Source: Betaproteobacteria bacterium UBA2592 (GTDB lineage Bacteria > Pseudomonadota > Gammaproteobacteria > Burkholderiales > Rhodocyclaceae). From it: a stretch of 64,000 nucleotides of DNA. The translations under genes and the position numbers were made by a program. The notes beneath the pieces were generated by a model. The model was given only the letters and a program-made list of their open reading frames with translations, searched no databases and was not told the origin of the DNA. The stretch is taken from assembly GCA_002340095.1 (NCBI GenBank), contig DDKS01000067.1, positions 22,617 to 86,616 on the forward strand. The letters run 5' to 3'. Positions 49,716 to 58,759 of the stretch are shown in pieces (position 1 is the first letter of the stretch; the number at the start of each line of letters is the position of its first letter).

Positions 49716-50693
49716 ATGGACCCAGACCGTACCTCCATTTCCCCCATGTCTGCCACCTCCTTGCCGGAACTGCCCCAGGAATTCACCGCCCTGCTCGACA
49801 CCCTGGTACCTGCCCCCCTGCGCCCTGCGGTGGAAGCCAGTTATCAGACCCCCAAGCCTGTTCACTTCCGCCTCAACCCCCTCCGGGCAGACCCGGCCGC
49901 CACCCTGGCGGAACTGGCGCCCCTGGAACCCGAGGCCGTCCCTGGCTACCCGTTTACCTACCGCCTGCCCGCCAGCGCCCGGGAAAGCCTGACCCACCAC
50001 CCGGCTGCCGGAGATGGCCGCCTCTACATCCAGGGGCTGGCCAGCATGGCGGCCGTACTGGCCCTCGAAGCCAGAGCCGGGGAAGAAATCCTCGACCTGG
50101 CCGCCGCCCCCGGGGGCAAGACCTCCCTGATCGCAGCGCTGATGGAAAACCAGGGGCGCCTGGCCGCCGTGGAGGCGGTCAAGCCGCGCTATTTCAGACT
50201 GAAGGCCAATCTGGAACGCCTGGGTGTGCGCAACACCCGCTGCTACCTGAAGGATGGGGCTGGCGTCGGCCGCCTGACCCCGGCCCGCTTCGATCGGGTG
50301 CTCCTGGACGCGCCCTGTTCGTCGGAAGCCCGGTTCACCCGCCTCGACCCGGACTCCTGGAGCCACTGGAGCCCCCGCAAAGTGAAGGAAATGGCAAAGA
50401 AGCAGACGAAGCTCCTCGCTTCGGCCCGGGCCGCCCTGAAACCGGGAGGATGCCTGGTCTACTGCACCTGCGCCTTGTCTCCGGAAGAAAACGAGTTGGT
50501 GCTGCACCAACTGCTGGCCCGCCACCCGGACATGGCGCCGGAGGCCTTTGAACCTCCCCGGCTGCCGGCCCTGCCGGGGCTGACGGCCTGGCAAGGTCGG
50601 GCGCTGGACCCGCGTCTGGCACTGGCCCGGCGCATCCTGCCCGGGCCGGAGAGCGATGCCTTCTTCATCTGCCGGCTACGCAAGGCCGCCTGA
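49716..50693 (+). CDS. RsmB/NOP family RNA (cytosine-5) methyltransferase
   Basis: A 325-residue SAM-dependent RNA m5C methyltransferase. The SAM-binding motif DLAAAPGGKTSLIAALM, motif IV LDAPCSSEARF, and motif VI YCTCALSPEENE supply the two conserved cysteines (PC and TC). The length and lack of a C-terminal PUA-like domain suggest an RsmF/YebU-related or tRNA-modifying member, without firm target. It follows hpnE by 9 bp and is convergent with the ABC ATPase gene. Start at 49716; an in-frame ATG at 49746 is also possible. Confidence 0.88.
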   Translation: MDPDRTSISPMSATSLPELPQEFTALLDTLVPAPLRPAVEASYQTPKPVHFRLNPLRADPAATLAELAPLEPEAVPGYPFTYRLPASARESLTHHPAAGDGRLYIQGLASMAAVLALEARAGEEILDLAAAPGGKTSLIAALMENQGRLAAVEAVKPRYFRLKANLERLGVRNTRCYLKDGAGVGRLTPARFDRVLLDAPCSSEARFTRLDPDSWSHWSPRKVKEMAKKQTKLLASARAALKPGGCLVYCTCALSPEENELVLHQLLARHPDMAPEAFEPPRLPALPGLTAWQGRALDPRLALARRILPGPESDAFFICRLRKAA

Positions 50694-50703
50694 GGCGGAA
50701 GGT

Positions 50704-51402
50704 TCAGGCGGACACCGTCTCCTCCGTCAAGCGCCCGCCCTGCATGCGCAGCACCCGGCCGCAGCGCCGGGCAATCGCTTCATCATGGGTCACCAGCACC
50801 AGGGTCGTGCCCTGCTGGGCATTGATCTCGAACATCAGCTCGATGATGCGCTCGCCCGTGGCCGCATCCAGGTTGCCGGTCGGCTCGTCGGCCAGCACCA
50901 GTTGCGGACTGGGCGCAAAGGCCCGCGCCAGGGCCACCCGCTGCTGCTCACCGCCGGAGAGCTGCCTGGGGTAATGCCCGAGCCGGTGCGCCAGCCCCAC
51001 CCGCTCCAGCCACTGCCGGGCCCGGACCTCGGCGTCCGGCACGCCCGCCAGTTCCAGGGGCAGCATCACATTCTCCAGAGCCGTCAGGGCGGGCAGCAGC
51101 TGGAAGGACTGGAACACGAAACCGAGCAGGCGGCCGCGCAGCCGGGCTCGCTGGTCCTCATCCAGCCGCTCCAGGGCCTCCCCGGCCAGCTGAACCGAAC
51201 CCGTCGAGGCCAGGTCCAACCCGGCCAGCAAGCCCAGCAGGGTGGACTTGCCAGAACCGGAAGCCCCGACGATGGCCACCGATTCTCCGGCCATGACCGC
51301 GAAGGAGATCTCCTGCAAAATAACCAGGGGGCGCTCCCCCGCTGCGGTGGCCGGCACTTCCTTGCCCAGCCCCTCGACCTTCACCACTATCCTGTCCGTC
51401 AT
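50704..51402 (-). CDS. ABC transporter ATP-binding protein, YbbA/LolD-like
   Basis: A 232-residue ATPase of the MacB/LolD group. Walker A GASGSGKSTLLG, LSGGEQQRVALARA signature, Walker B LVLADEPTG, and the MTHDEAIA-type switch LVTHDEAIARRC are intact. In E. coli, ybbA lies beside tesA and is followed by the permease ybbP; here the tesA neighbour is conserved but no permease gene follows, since a convergent methyltransferase lies 10 bp downstream. Its ATG (complement of 51400-51402) overlaps the tesA ATG at a CATG palindrome. Confidence 0.9.
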   Translation of the reverse strand: MTDRIVVKVEGLGKEVPATAAGERPLVILQEISFAVMAGESVAIVGASGSGKSTLLGLLAGLDLASTGSVQLAGEALERLDEDQRARLRGRLLGFVFQSFQLLPALTALENVMLPLELAGVPDAEVRARQWLERVGLAHRLGHYPRQLSGGEQQRVALARAFAPSPQLVLADEPTGNLDAATGERIIELMFEINAQQGTTLVLVTHDEAIARRCGRVLRMQGGRLTEETVSA

Positions 51403-52003
51403 GCGTTACCTTCTTCTGCTGATTAGCTTCCTGTCGTGCAGCCTGCCGGCCCTGGCGGCCAGGAACATCCTCGTCTTCGGCGATTCCCTCTCCGCCGGCT
51501 ACGGCATCTCCCTGGAAGCTGCCTGGCCCAGCCTGATGCAACAACGCCTCAAGGACAGCCGCGCCGATTATAGCGTCATCAACCGGAGCGTCTCCGGCGA
51601 AACCACGGCGGGCGGGCGCTCCCGCCTGCCCGAGGCCCTGGCCCGGCACAGGCCGGCCATTCTCATCCTGGCCCTGGGCGCCAACGACGGCCTGCGCGGC
51701 CTGCCGCTGGAACAGATGCAGGACAACCTGCAGGCCATGGTGTCCCAGGCCCGCCGGAGCGGTGCCCAGGTCATCCTGGTGGGCATGCGCCTGCCTCCCA
51801 ACTACGGCCCCTACGCCAGCCGGTTCGAAACCGTCTTTGCCCGGGTGGCGCAGGAGAACCGGCTGCCCCTGGTGAAATTCCTGCTCGACGGCATCGCCGA
51901 CCAGCCCGGATTGTTCCAGGCCGACGGCCTGCACCCCACCGCCGCCGCCCAGGGGCGTATCCTCGACAATGTATGGCCGGTGCTCTTGCCCCTGCTGCGC
52001 TAG
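51401..52003 (+). CDS. tesA: TesA-like arylesterase/lysophospholipase (SGNH hydrolase)
   Basis: A 200-residue secreted esterase with a signal peptide (MRYLLLLISFLSCSLPALAA). SGNH blocks: I VFGDSLSAGYGI (catalytic Ser), II with SGETTAGG (Gly), III LGANDGL (Asn) and V DGLHPTAAAQ (Asp-His). It hydrolyses acyl esters and thioesters in the periplasm. Divergent from the ABC ATPase gene with overlapping start codons. Its stop overlaps the 3' end of the convergent methyltransferase gene by four bases. Confidence 0.93.
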   Translation: MRYLLLLISFLSCSLPALAARNILVFGDSLSAGYGISLEAAWPSLMQQRLKDSRADYSVINRSVSGETTAGGRSRLPEALARHRPAILILALGANDGLRGLPLEQMQDNLQAMVSQARRSGAQVILVGMRLPPNYGPYASRFETVFARVAQENRLPLVKFLLDGIADQPGLFQADGLHPTAAAQGRILDNVWPVLLPLLR

Positions 52004-52533
52004 AGCCGTACCCCGTGCCCGGCCGGATCACGACTGGCGCACAGGCGCTGCATCCGGGCCGGCCCCTCCGTCTCCCCCTGCTCGAAGGCAATGACGAACA
52101 GGCCGTTGCGCCTGGCCAGTTCGAGCAGTTCCCCCGGCTGCAGCAGGAAATCCGGCCGGGAGGGACGGCCGAAACGCTCATGGCCCGTCATGAAGGTTTC
52201 GTAGATCAGCAGACCACCGGGAGCCAGGAGTTGCACCAGGGCGTCGAGCCGGGGCCGGTAAAGGTAACGGCTCACCAGCACCAGGTCGTAGCTTTCTCCG
52301 GCCAGGGGCCAATCCTCCCCTTCCAGCTCCAGTTGCCGGGGCATCACCCCGGGCACGCCGGCCAACCCGGCCAGGGCTTCCCCATCCCGGTCCACCGCCA
52401 CCACCCGGTGCCCCCGCGCCGCCAGCCAGCGGCTGTGGCCGCCCTGGCCACAGGCCAGGTCGAGCACCCGGGAACCCGGGGGCAGGCGCTCCGCGTGGCG
52501 CGCCAGCCAGGACGAGATTCGCGCAATCGTCAT
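52000..52533 (-). CDS. class I SAM-dependent methyltransferase
   Basis: A 177-residue Rossmann-fold methyltransferase. The SAM-binding motif I is VLDLACGQGGHSRWLA, followed by VVAVDRD (acidic loop) and LVSRYLYRP. TehB-like or small-molecule methyltransferases have this size; the substrate is unknown. Convergent and slightly overlapping with tesA, and divergent from the acetyltransferase gene pat across 187 bp. Confidence 0.85.
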   Translation of the reverse strand: MTIARISSWLARHAERLPPGSRVLDLACGQGGHSRWLAARGHRVVAVDRDGEALAGLAGVPGVMPRQLELEGEDWPLAGESYDLVLVSRYLYRPRLDALVQLLAPGGLLIYETFMTGHERFGRPSRPDFLLQPGELLELARRNGLFVIAFEQGETEGPARMQRLCASRDPAGHGVRL

Positions 52534-52720
52534 TTTTCCTCCTCAAACCATTTATCATCGCCGCCGGAAAGAGGTCCGGCCTCTCCCACGGGCAGGCATC
52601 AGTTGCCTGCGGGAAAGGGTGCCGGCGTTTCCCCTTGTGGCGGTGGAAAACCACAGCTATTCCCCTACGCAAATTGTGGTAGATTGGTGCGCTGCACAAA
52701 ACGTTTACTGAGGCCTAGGC

Positions 52721-55414
52721 ATGCTGGAACAACACTATCTGACCTCCATGTTCGAACCTAAGTCCGTGGCCGTGATCGGCGCCTCGGAACGGGAGAACTC
52801 CGTCGGCAACATCATCTTCAGGAACATTCTTGAATCCGGCTACACCGGCCGGATCTACGCCATCAACCCCCGCCACGAGACCGTGCTGGGGCAGCAGGCC
52901 TACAAGAGCATCGAGGAAATCGGCGCCCGGGTCGAACTGGCGGTGATCGCCACCCGCCCCCAGACCGTGCCCATGCTGGTGGAACAGTGCGGCCGCAGCG
53001 GCATCAAGAACGTCATCGTCATCACCGCCGGCTTCGCCGAGGCGGGCCACATCGGCGCCAATCTGGAACGGAAGATGCTCGAAATCGCCCGTTCCTACAA
53101 TGTGCGCATCCTCGGCCCCAACTGCCTGGGCATCATCCGCCCCAACCTGGGCCTCAATGCCACCTTCGCCAAGATGACCGCCAATGCCGGCAACCTGGCC
53201 CTGGTTTCCCAGTCCGGCGCCATGTGCGCCGCCGTGCTCGACTGGGCCAAGTCCAACAACGTCGGCTTCTCCTCGGTGATTTCCCTGGGCAGCACCGCCG
53301 ACGTGGATTTCGGCGAAATCCTCGATTACCTGATCTACGACAGCCGCACCCATTACATCCTCATGTACGTGGAAGGCATCCGCAATGCCCGCCGCTTCAT
53401 GAGCGCGCTCCGTTCCGCCGCCCGCATCAAGCCCATCATCCTCTTGAAGGCCGGCCGCCACGAGGCGGGCTCGATCGCCGCCCAAACCCACTCGGGCATG
53501 ATCGCCGTGGCCGATGCGGTGTTCGATGCCGCCGTGCGCCGGGCCGGTGTGGTACGGGTGCAGAACGTGGGCCAGCTGTTCTACGCCTCCAAGGCCCTGG
53601 CCTCCAAGTTCCGTCCCCAGGGCAACCGGCTGGCCATCATCACCAACGGCGGCGGCCCCGGCGCCATGGCGGCCGACCGGGCCGGCGACCTGGGCATCCC
53701 CCTGGCCCCCCTGTCCGACGACACGATGGTCAAGCTGAACAAGTGCCTGCCGCCCACCTGGTCGCACAGCAACCCCATCGACATCGTCGGCGATGCCACC
53801 CCGGAACGCTACCGGGAGGCCATCATCGCCCTGTCCCAGGACCCGGATGTGGATGCGGTGCTGGTGATGCTCTCGCCCCAGGCCATGACCGAACCCATGG
53901 AAGTGGCCAAGGCCGTGATCGAGGTGCACGCCCAGAGTCTCAAGCCCATCATCTGCTGCTGGATGGGCGAGGAACAGGTGCACGAATCCCGCAAGGTGCT
54001 CGAAGACGCGGGCATCCCTGCCTTCCGCATGCCGGAAACGGCGGTGGAACTGTTCCACCACATCTCCACCTTCTACAAGAACCAGAAGCTGCTGCTGCAG
54101 ACTCCGGCTCCGATCCGCCAACAGGACCGGCCCGAGTTCGAGGGTGCCAAGATGCTCATCGAGGCGGTACTCTCCGAACGCCGCAAGGTGCTCTCCGAGA
54201 TGGAATCCAAGGCCATCCTGCGCGCCTTCCGGGTACCCGTGGCTCAGACCATGGTGGCCCGCACCCCCACCGAGGCCCTGCTGCTGGCCGAGCAACTCGG
54301 CTTCCCGGTGGCCATGAAGGTGGATTCGCCAGATCTGGTGCACAAGTCCGATGTCGGCGGCGTGCGCCTCAACATCACCAATGCGCCGGCGGTGCGCAAC
54401 GCCTACCACGACATCATCGAGACGGTGAAGAAGCGTCAGCCCAATGCCCGCATCAACGGTGTCTCCATCGAACCCTTCCTGGCCCGGCCCCACGGCCGTG
54501 AACTGATGCTGGGCGTGTTCCGCGACCCGATTTTCGGCCCCGTGATCACCTTTGGCGCCGGCGGCTTCGACGTGGAGGTGTTCAGCGACCGGGCCGTGGC
54601 CATGCCCCCGATGAACCGCTTCCTGGCCCAGGATCTGATCCGCTCCACCCGGGCCTCGAAACTGCTGGGCCAGTTCCACAACATGCCGCCTGTGGATATG
54701 GAAGCTCTGGAGGATGTGTTGTTGTCCATCTCCGAAATGGTCTGCGAGCTACCCTGGATCGTGGAAATGGACATCAACCCCCTGATCGTGGACGAAGATG
54801 GGGCCATCGCCGTAGATGCCCGCATCGTCATCGACCATGCCCCCACCACTGGTGACCGTTATTCGCACATGGCCATCTACCCCTACCCCGTGCACCTGGT
54901 GCAGGAATGGCAGATGAACGATGGCCAAACGGTCACCATCCGGCCGATCCGCCCCGAGGATGCGGACCTGGAGCAGGAATTCGTGCGCAGCATGTCGGAC
55001 GAATCCCGCTACTACCGTTTCATGGACACCATCCGGGAACTGACGCCGGCCATGCTGGTACGTTTCACCCAGATCGACTACGACCGGGAAATGGCCCTGA
55101 TCGCCGTCATCGAGGACGAGGAAAGCGGCAAGGAAACCCAGATCGGCGTGGCCCGCTATGTGGTCAATCCGGACGGGGAGTCGGTGGAGTTCGCCCTGGC
55201 CGTGGGCGATGCCTGGCAGAAATGCGGCATCGGCAGAAAACTCATGACGAGCCTGATCGAATGTGCCCGCATGAAGGGCTACCGGGCCGTGGTGGGAGAT
55301 GTGCTGGCAAGCAACACGAAGATGTTCCGGCTCATGTCCAGCCTGGGCTTCACCATCCATCCCCATCCGGACGACACGGCCGTGAAGAAGGTTGTCAAAC
55401 CCCTGAGCAGCTGA
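52721..55414 (+). CDS. Pat-type protein lysine acetyltransferase (acyl-CoA synthetase-like + GNAT)
   Basis: An 897-residue protein with an NDP-forming acyl-CoA synthetase-like part (CoA-binding, ligase and ATP-grasp domains, residues about 1-700) and a C-terminal GNAT domain (about 725-890; TVTIRPIRPEDADLEQEFV, WQKCGIGRKLMTSLIE). Homologues Pat/YfiQ acetylate and inactivate Acs, using the pseudo-ligase part for acetyl-CoA sensing. The His corresponding to the phosphohistidine of active synthetases seems retained (AAQTHSGMIA), whereas E. coli YfiQ is thought to have lost it. The acs target is encoded about 16 kb away. Ends with a strong terminator. Confidence 0.92.
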   Translation: MLEQHYLTSMFEPKSVAVIGASERENSVGNIIFRNILESGYTGRIYAINPRHETVLGQQAYKSIEEIGARVELAVIATRPQTVPMLVEQCGRSGIKNVIVITAGFAEAGHIGANLERKMLEIARSYNVRILGPNCLGIIRPNLGLNATFAKMTANAGNLALVSQSGAMCAAVLDWAKSNNVGFSSVISLGSTADVDFGEILDYLIYDSRTHYILMYVEGIRNARRFMSALRSAARIKPIILLKAGRHEAGSIAAQTHSGMIAVADAVFDAAVRRAGVVRVQNVGQLFYASKALASKFRPQGNRLAIITNGGGPGAMAADRAGDLGIPLAPLSDDTMVKLNKCLPPTWSHSNPIDIVGDATPERYREAIIALSQDPDVDAVLVMLSPQAMTEPMEVAKAVIEVHAQSLKPIICCWMGEEQVHESRKVLEDAGIPAFRMPETAVELFHHISTFYKNQKLLLQTPAPIRQQDRPEFEGAKMLIEAVLSERRKVLSEMESKAILRAFRVPVAQTMVARTPTEALLLAEQLGFPVAMKVDSPDLVHKSDVGGVRLNITNAPAVRNAYHDIIETVKKRQPNARINGVSIEPFLARPHGRELMLGVFRDPIFGPVITFGAGGFDVEVFSDRAVAMPPMNRFLAQDLIRSTRASKLLGQFHNMPPVDMEALEDVLLSISEMVCELPWIVEMDINPLIVDEDGAIAVDARIVIDHAPTTGDRYSHMAIYPYPVHLVQEWQMNDGQTVTIRPIRPEDADLEQEFVRSMSDESRYYRFMDTIRELTPAMLVRFTQIDYDREMALIAVIEDEESGKETQIGVARYVVNPDGESVEFALAVGDAWQKCGIGRKLMTSLIECARMKGYRAVVGDVLASNTKMFRLMSSLGFTIHPHPDDTAVKKVVKPLSS

Positions 55415-55502
55415 ACAGAGCCCGGCCTGCGTTTTTCAGGAGCCGGGTCGTACTCCGGGGCGTTGCAGTCCCGGGGAACACCTCCTGGCTCCGACCAACA
55501 AG

Positions 55503-55537
55503 AAGGCGGCAAGGCCAGATGGCCTTGCCGCCTTTTT
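55503..55537. terminator. bidirectional terminator between pat and DUF3460 gene
   Basis: Perfect 14-bp stem AAGGCGGCAAGGCC / GGCCTTGCCGCCTT with a three- or four-base loop and a run of Ts on the + strand. The A-rich left flank allows use from the minus strand. Confidence 0.9.
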
Positions 55538-55566
55538 CCGACTCCCCCGGCCCTGTGGAAGCCGGG

Positions 55567-55776
55567 TCAGGCGCCGAAGAAGTTCACATCGTAGGGATAG
55601 GGCTTCTGGGCCTCGCGGGACTGCTCGAAGCCCTGGCACAGCTCGGGCTCCTGCTTCTTGTCCCACCACAGGGCGCGGCCCTTCTGCTGCTCTTCGGCCC
55701 ATTCCGGATGCTTTGCCATCATTTCCCGCATCCACTTGGTGTGGTCGGATTCATACGTGCTGTCGACGATACCCAT
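55567..55776 (-). CDS. DUF3460 family protein
   Basis: A 69-residue acidic/aromatic protein: YESDHTKWMREMMAKHPEW and QQKGRALWWDKKQ are the signature of DUF3460, a family found mostly in betaproteobacteria, function unknown. No membrane segment or metal site. It has its own terminator partner on the right strand and lies near the DUF3567 gene, also on the minus strand. The open frame starts only at an ATG with the conserved MGIVDSTYESD start. Confidence 0.8.
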   Translation of the reverse strand: MGIVDSTYESDHTKWMREMMAKHPEWAEEQQKGRALWWDKKQEPELCQGFEQSREAQKPYPYDVNFFGA

Positions 55777-55835
55777 GATTTCCTGAAATCCAGAACAGAA
55801 ACGGGCCGCATTCTAGCACGCGGCCCCCTCCCTTT

Positions 55836-56069
55836 TCAGTGAAAGACGAAGGGCTGCGCCAAACCGGCACAGTATTCGTCGAGGAAGGCATCGAGCGTTT
55901 CCATATCCCGCTCCGCCTCGGGAATGCCGTTGATGGCCTCGCGGAAATGCCAGGCCGACGGCCCCTGGAGAAAGACCATGCGCTGGGCATCCTTGTCCAC
56001 CAGCTCGAACCCCTCCTGGGCGGGATAGGCCAGAACCGAGTAATGCTCGCTGTTGTAGACCAAGTTCAT
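55836..56069 (-). CDS. DUF3567 family protein
   Basis: A 77-residue protein starting MNLVYNSEHYSVLAYPAQEG with GFELVDKDAQRMVFLQGPSAWHF, matching the betaproteobacterial DUF3567 family of unknown function. No signal or membrane segment. It lies 60 bp upstream of the DUF3460 gene and is divergent from the mutarotase gene. Confidence 0.8.
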   Translation of the reverse strand: MNLVYNSEHYSVLAYPAQEGFELVDKDAQRMVFLQGPSAWHFREAINGIPEAERDMETLDAFLDEYCAGLAQPFVFH

Positions 56070-56214
56070 GATGGGCTCCTACAAGAAAACGGCTGGAACG
56101 ATTTTCTCTCACCCTATCTGGGATGTCGGCCGGAATTTTCAAGTCTTGAGGCCAGAGTGGGCTAGCCTCTACACTACGCACCCCGTCACGCTCCGCTTTC
56201 CTCGCCAAGCCTCC

Positions 56215-57057
56215 ATGGACCCCCTCATCGACTTCAACGGCATTCCCGCCTGCAGGCTTGCCCTGGACGACGGCAGCCAGGCCCTGGTGGCGCTCCATGG
56301 CGCCCAGCTACTCTCCTGGACCCCCGGCGGCCAGGAAGAGCGCATCTATTTGAGCCCCGATGCTGACTTCTCGGGAACCCGGCCGATCCGGGGAGGCATC
56401 CCGGTGATCTTTCCCCAGTTCGGCACCCAGGGCCCCCTACCCCGTCATGGCTTCGCCCGCAACCTGCCCTGGCGGCTAGAAGAAGTACGTCACGATCGCA
56501 AGGAAAAATTCGCCACGGCCCTCTTCAGCCTGAGCGACAGCGAAGTCACCCGGCAGGTCTGGCCTCATCCCTTCAGGGCCGAACTCACCTGCTGTCTGGG
56601 TGAAGGCCGCCTGGACCTGGAGCTGGAGGTCAGCAACCCGGGCGACGCGGCTTTTGCCTTCACCGCCGCCCTGCATACCTACCTGCGGGTGCAGGAGGTG
56701 GAGGAATGCCACATCACCGGCCTCCATGACCAGCCCTACACGGACCAGAGCAGCGGCCGCAAGGCCCGCGACCCGGCCCTGGAACTGACGGTGGAAGATG
56801 AGATCGACCGCATCTACCACGGCCTGAAGCGGCCGCTGCTGCTGAGCGAGCCCCGGCGCTCCCTGGCCATCCACATGGAAGGCTTCCCCGACGCGGTAGT
56901 CTGGAATCCCTGGGAGCACAAATGTGCCGCCCTGGACGACATGCCCCTGCGTGGCTTTCGCCACATGCTCTGCATCGAGGCCGCCGCCGTCACCCAACCC
57001 GTCCAGCTCGCGCCCGGCGATGACTGGCATGGCCGCCAGACCCTGGTCTGCCTCTGA
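56215..57057 (+). CDS. D-hexose-6-phosphate mutarotase (YeaD-like)
   Basis: A 280-residue galactose mutarotase-fold enzyme that interconverts alpha and beta anomers of hexose-6-phosphates. Typical segments are VALHGAQLLSWTP, IRGGIPVIFPQFG, PRHGFARNLPW (with the conserved His), FTAALHTYLRV and CIEAAAVTQP. The ATG at 56215 gives MDPLIDFNGIPA; an upstream in-frame ATG at 56068 overlaps the DUF3567 gene and is less likely. Followed by minC after 23 bp on the same strand; the association is probably positional. Confidence 0.9.
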   Translation: MDPLIDFNGIPACRLALDDGSQALVALHGAQLLSWTPGGQEERIYLSPDADFSGTRPIRGGIPVIFPQFGTQGPLPRHGFARNLPWRLEEVRHDRKEKFATALFSLSDSEVTRQVWPHPFRAELTCCLGEGRLDLELEVSNPGDAAFAFTAALHTYLRVQEVEECHITGLHDQPYTDQSSGRKARDPALELTVEDEIDRIYHGLKRPLLLSEPRRSLAIHMEGFPDAVVWNPWEHKCAALDDMPLRGFRHMLCIEAAAVTQPVQLAPGDDWHGRQTLVCL

Positions 57058-57080
57058 ACCCCTGCATCGACGACGCCATC

Positions 57081-57857
57081 ATGAAAAAGCAGAAACAAGC
57101 TCCATGGATCGAATTCAAGGGCAGCACCGCGCCCGTCATCGTCGTCACCCTGCGCAGCCTGGACCCGGAAGTGCTCGAAACCGCCGCCCGGGACATCTTC
57201 GGCGACAGTGATTTCTTCGACGGCGATGCCGGCCTGCTGGAACTGACCCACGCCGGAGCCCGGGATGCCGCCGACTGGGAAGCGATCCGCCGCTGTTTTG
57301 CCCGGCACGGGCTGCAGGTGATCGGCGTGCGCGGCGGCAGCGCCGCCCTCCAGGCTTCGGCCCGGGCCGCGGGACTCCCCCTGTTCCCGGCCGACGAGCG
57401 GAGCCAGCGCCCGGCCCCCGCCCCGGAAGCCGGCCCGCCTCCTGAACCGGCGGCCGAACCCGAGGCCGCCCCCCCCGCGCCTGAACCCGAAGCTCCTGCC
57501 GCGCCGGCATCCCGCTCCACCCTGGTGGTGGACCGCCCCCTGCGCTCGGGCCAGCAGGTCTACGCCCGGGGCTGCGACCTGGTGGTGCTGGCCATCGTCA
57601 ACCCCGGGGCCGAGGTGATCGCCGACGGCAGCATCCACATCTACGCCCCCCTACGGGGCCGTGCCCTGGCGGGGGCCACCGGCGACAGCAAGGCCCGCAT
57701 CTTCACCACCCGTTTCGAAGCCGAACTGGTATCCGTAGCCGGCGTCTATCGCACCTTCGAAGGGGGCGTGCCCGCCGACCTGGCCTCGCGGCCGGTCCAG
57801 GTGCGGCTCGGAGACGACGGAGACAAGCTGCTGCTCGCCCCCCTCCAGGTGGACTGA
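57081..57857 (+). CDS. minC: septum site-determining protein MinC
   Basis: A 258-residue division inhibitor that blocks FtsZ polymerisation near the poles. The N-terminal FtsZ-interacting domain (IEFKGSTAPVIVVTLRS), a long Pro/Ala/Glu-rich linker (about residues 110-145), and the C-terminal beta-helix dimerisation and MinD-binding domain (LRSGQQVYARGCDLVVL, GSIHIYAPLRGRALAG) are present. The RGRALAG region contains the MinD-binding motif. First gene of minCDE; the next gene starts 85 bp away. Confidence 0.96.
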   Translation: MKKQKQAPWIEFKGSTAPVIVVTLRSLDPEVLETAARDIFGDSDFFDGDAGLLELTHAGARDAADWEAIRRCFARHGLQVIGVRGGSAALQASARAAGLPLFPADERSQRPAPAPEAGPPPEPAAEPEAAPPAPEPEAPAAPASRSTLVVDRPLRSGQQVYARGCDLVVLAIVNPGAEVIADGSIHIYAPLRGRALAGATGDSKARIFTTRFEAELVSVAGVYRTFEGGVPADLASRPVQVRLGDDGDKLLLAPLQVD

Positions 57858-57942
57858 AGCCCGGACCAGCTCCGGCGGAAGTGCCGCGACAGAAAAATCC
57901 GTCCCCAGGTAAAATCCCTTTTTTTCATTCGGAGAACATTCC

Positions 57943-58758
57943 GTGACCCGCATCATTGTTGTGACCTCCGGCAAGGGCGGCGTGGGCAAGACCACCACCA
58001 GCGCCAGCTTTTCCTCGGGCCTGGCCCTGCGCGGCTACAAGACTGCCGTTATCGACTTCGACGTGGGCCTGAGAAACCTGGACCTGATCATGGGCTGCGA
58101 GCGCCGGGTGGTCTATGACCTGATCAACGTGATCAATGGCGAAGCCAGCCTCAACCAGGCCCTGATCAAGGACAAGCACTGCGACAACCTGTTCGTGCTG
58201 CCCGCCTCCCAGACCCGGGACAAGGACGCCCTGACCGAGGAAGGGGTGGAGCAGGTCCTGAAGGAACTGGAGCACATGGGTTTCGAATACATCGTCTGCG
58301 ACTCTCCCGCCGGCATCGAACGGGGTGCCGTGATGGCGCTCACCTTCGCCGACGAGGCCATCGTCGTCTCCAACCCGGAAGTCTCCTCGGTGCGTGACTG
58401 CGACCGCATCCTCGGCATCCTGCAGTCCAAGTCCAAGCGGGCCCGGGAAGGCGGCGAGCCGGTCAAGGAGCACCTGCTCATCACCCGCTATTCCCCCAAG
58501 CGGGTGGAGGAAGGCGAGATGCTGTCCTACAAGGACGTGCAGGAAATCCTGCGGGTGCCCATCATCGGGGTGATCCCCGAATCCGAAACCGTGCTGCACG
58601 CCTCCAACCAGGGCACCCCGGCCATCCACCTGAAGGAATCCGACGTGGCCGAAGCCTACAAGGACGTGGTGGCCCGCTTCCTGGGCGAGGACAAGGCCCT
58701 GCGCTTCGTGGATTACGAAAAGCCCGGCCTGCTCAAGCGCCTCTTTGGAGGCAAGTGA
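57943..58758 (+). CDS. minD: septum site-determining ATPase MinD
   Basis: A 271-residue deviant Walker A ATPase (KGGVGKTTTSASF) that oscillates on the membrane with MinE and carries MinC. DFDVGLRNLDLIMGCE and CDSPAGIERG are typical, and the amphipathic C-terminal helix PGLLKRLFGGK is the membrane-targeting sequence. The upstream gap contains a TAAAAT that could be a -10 box. Its stop lies before the minE ATG with a 1-bp gap. Confidence 0.97.
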   Translation: MTRIIVVTSGKGGVGKTTTSASFSSGLALRGYKTAVIDFDVGLRNLDLIMGCERRVVYDLINVINGEASLNQALIKDKHCDNLFVLPASQTRDKDALTEEGVEQVLKELEHMGFEYIVCDSPAGIERGAVMALTFADEAIVVSNPEVSSVRDCDRILGILQSKSKRAREGGEPVKEHLLITRYSPKRVEEGEMLSYKDVQEILRVPIIGVIPESETVLHASNQGTPAIHLKESDVAEAYKDVVARFLGEDKALRFVDYEKPGLLKRLFGGK

Positions 58759-58759
58759 C

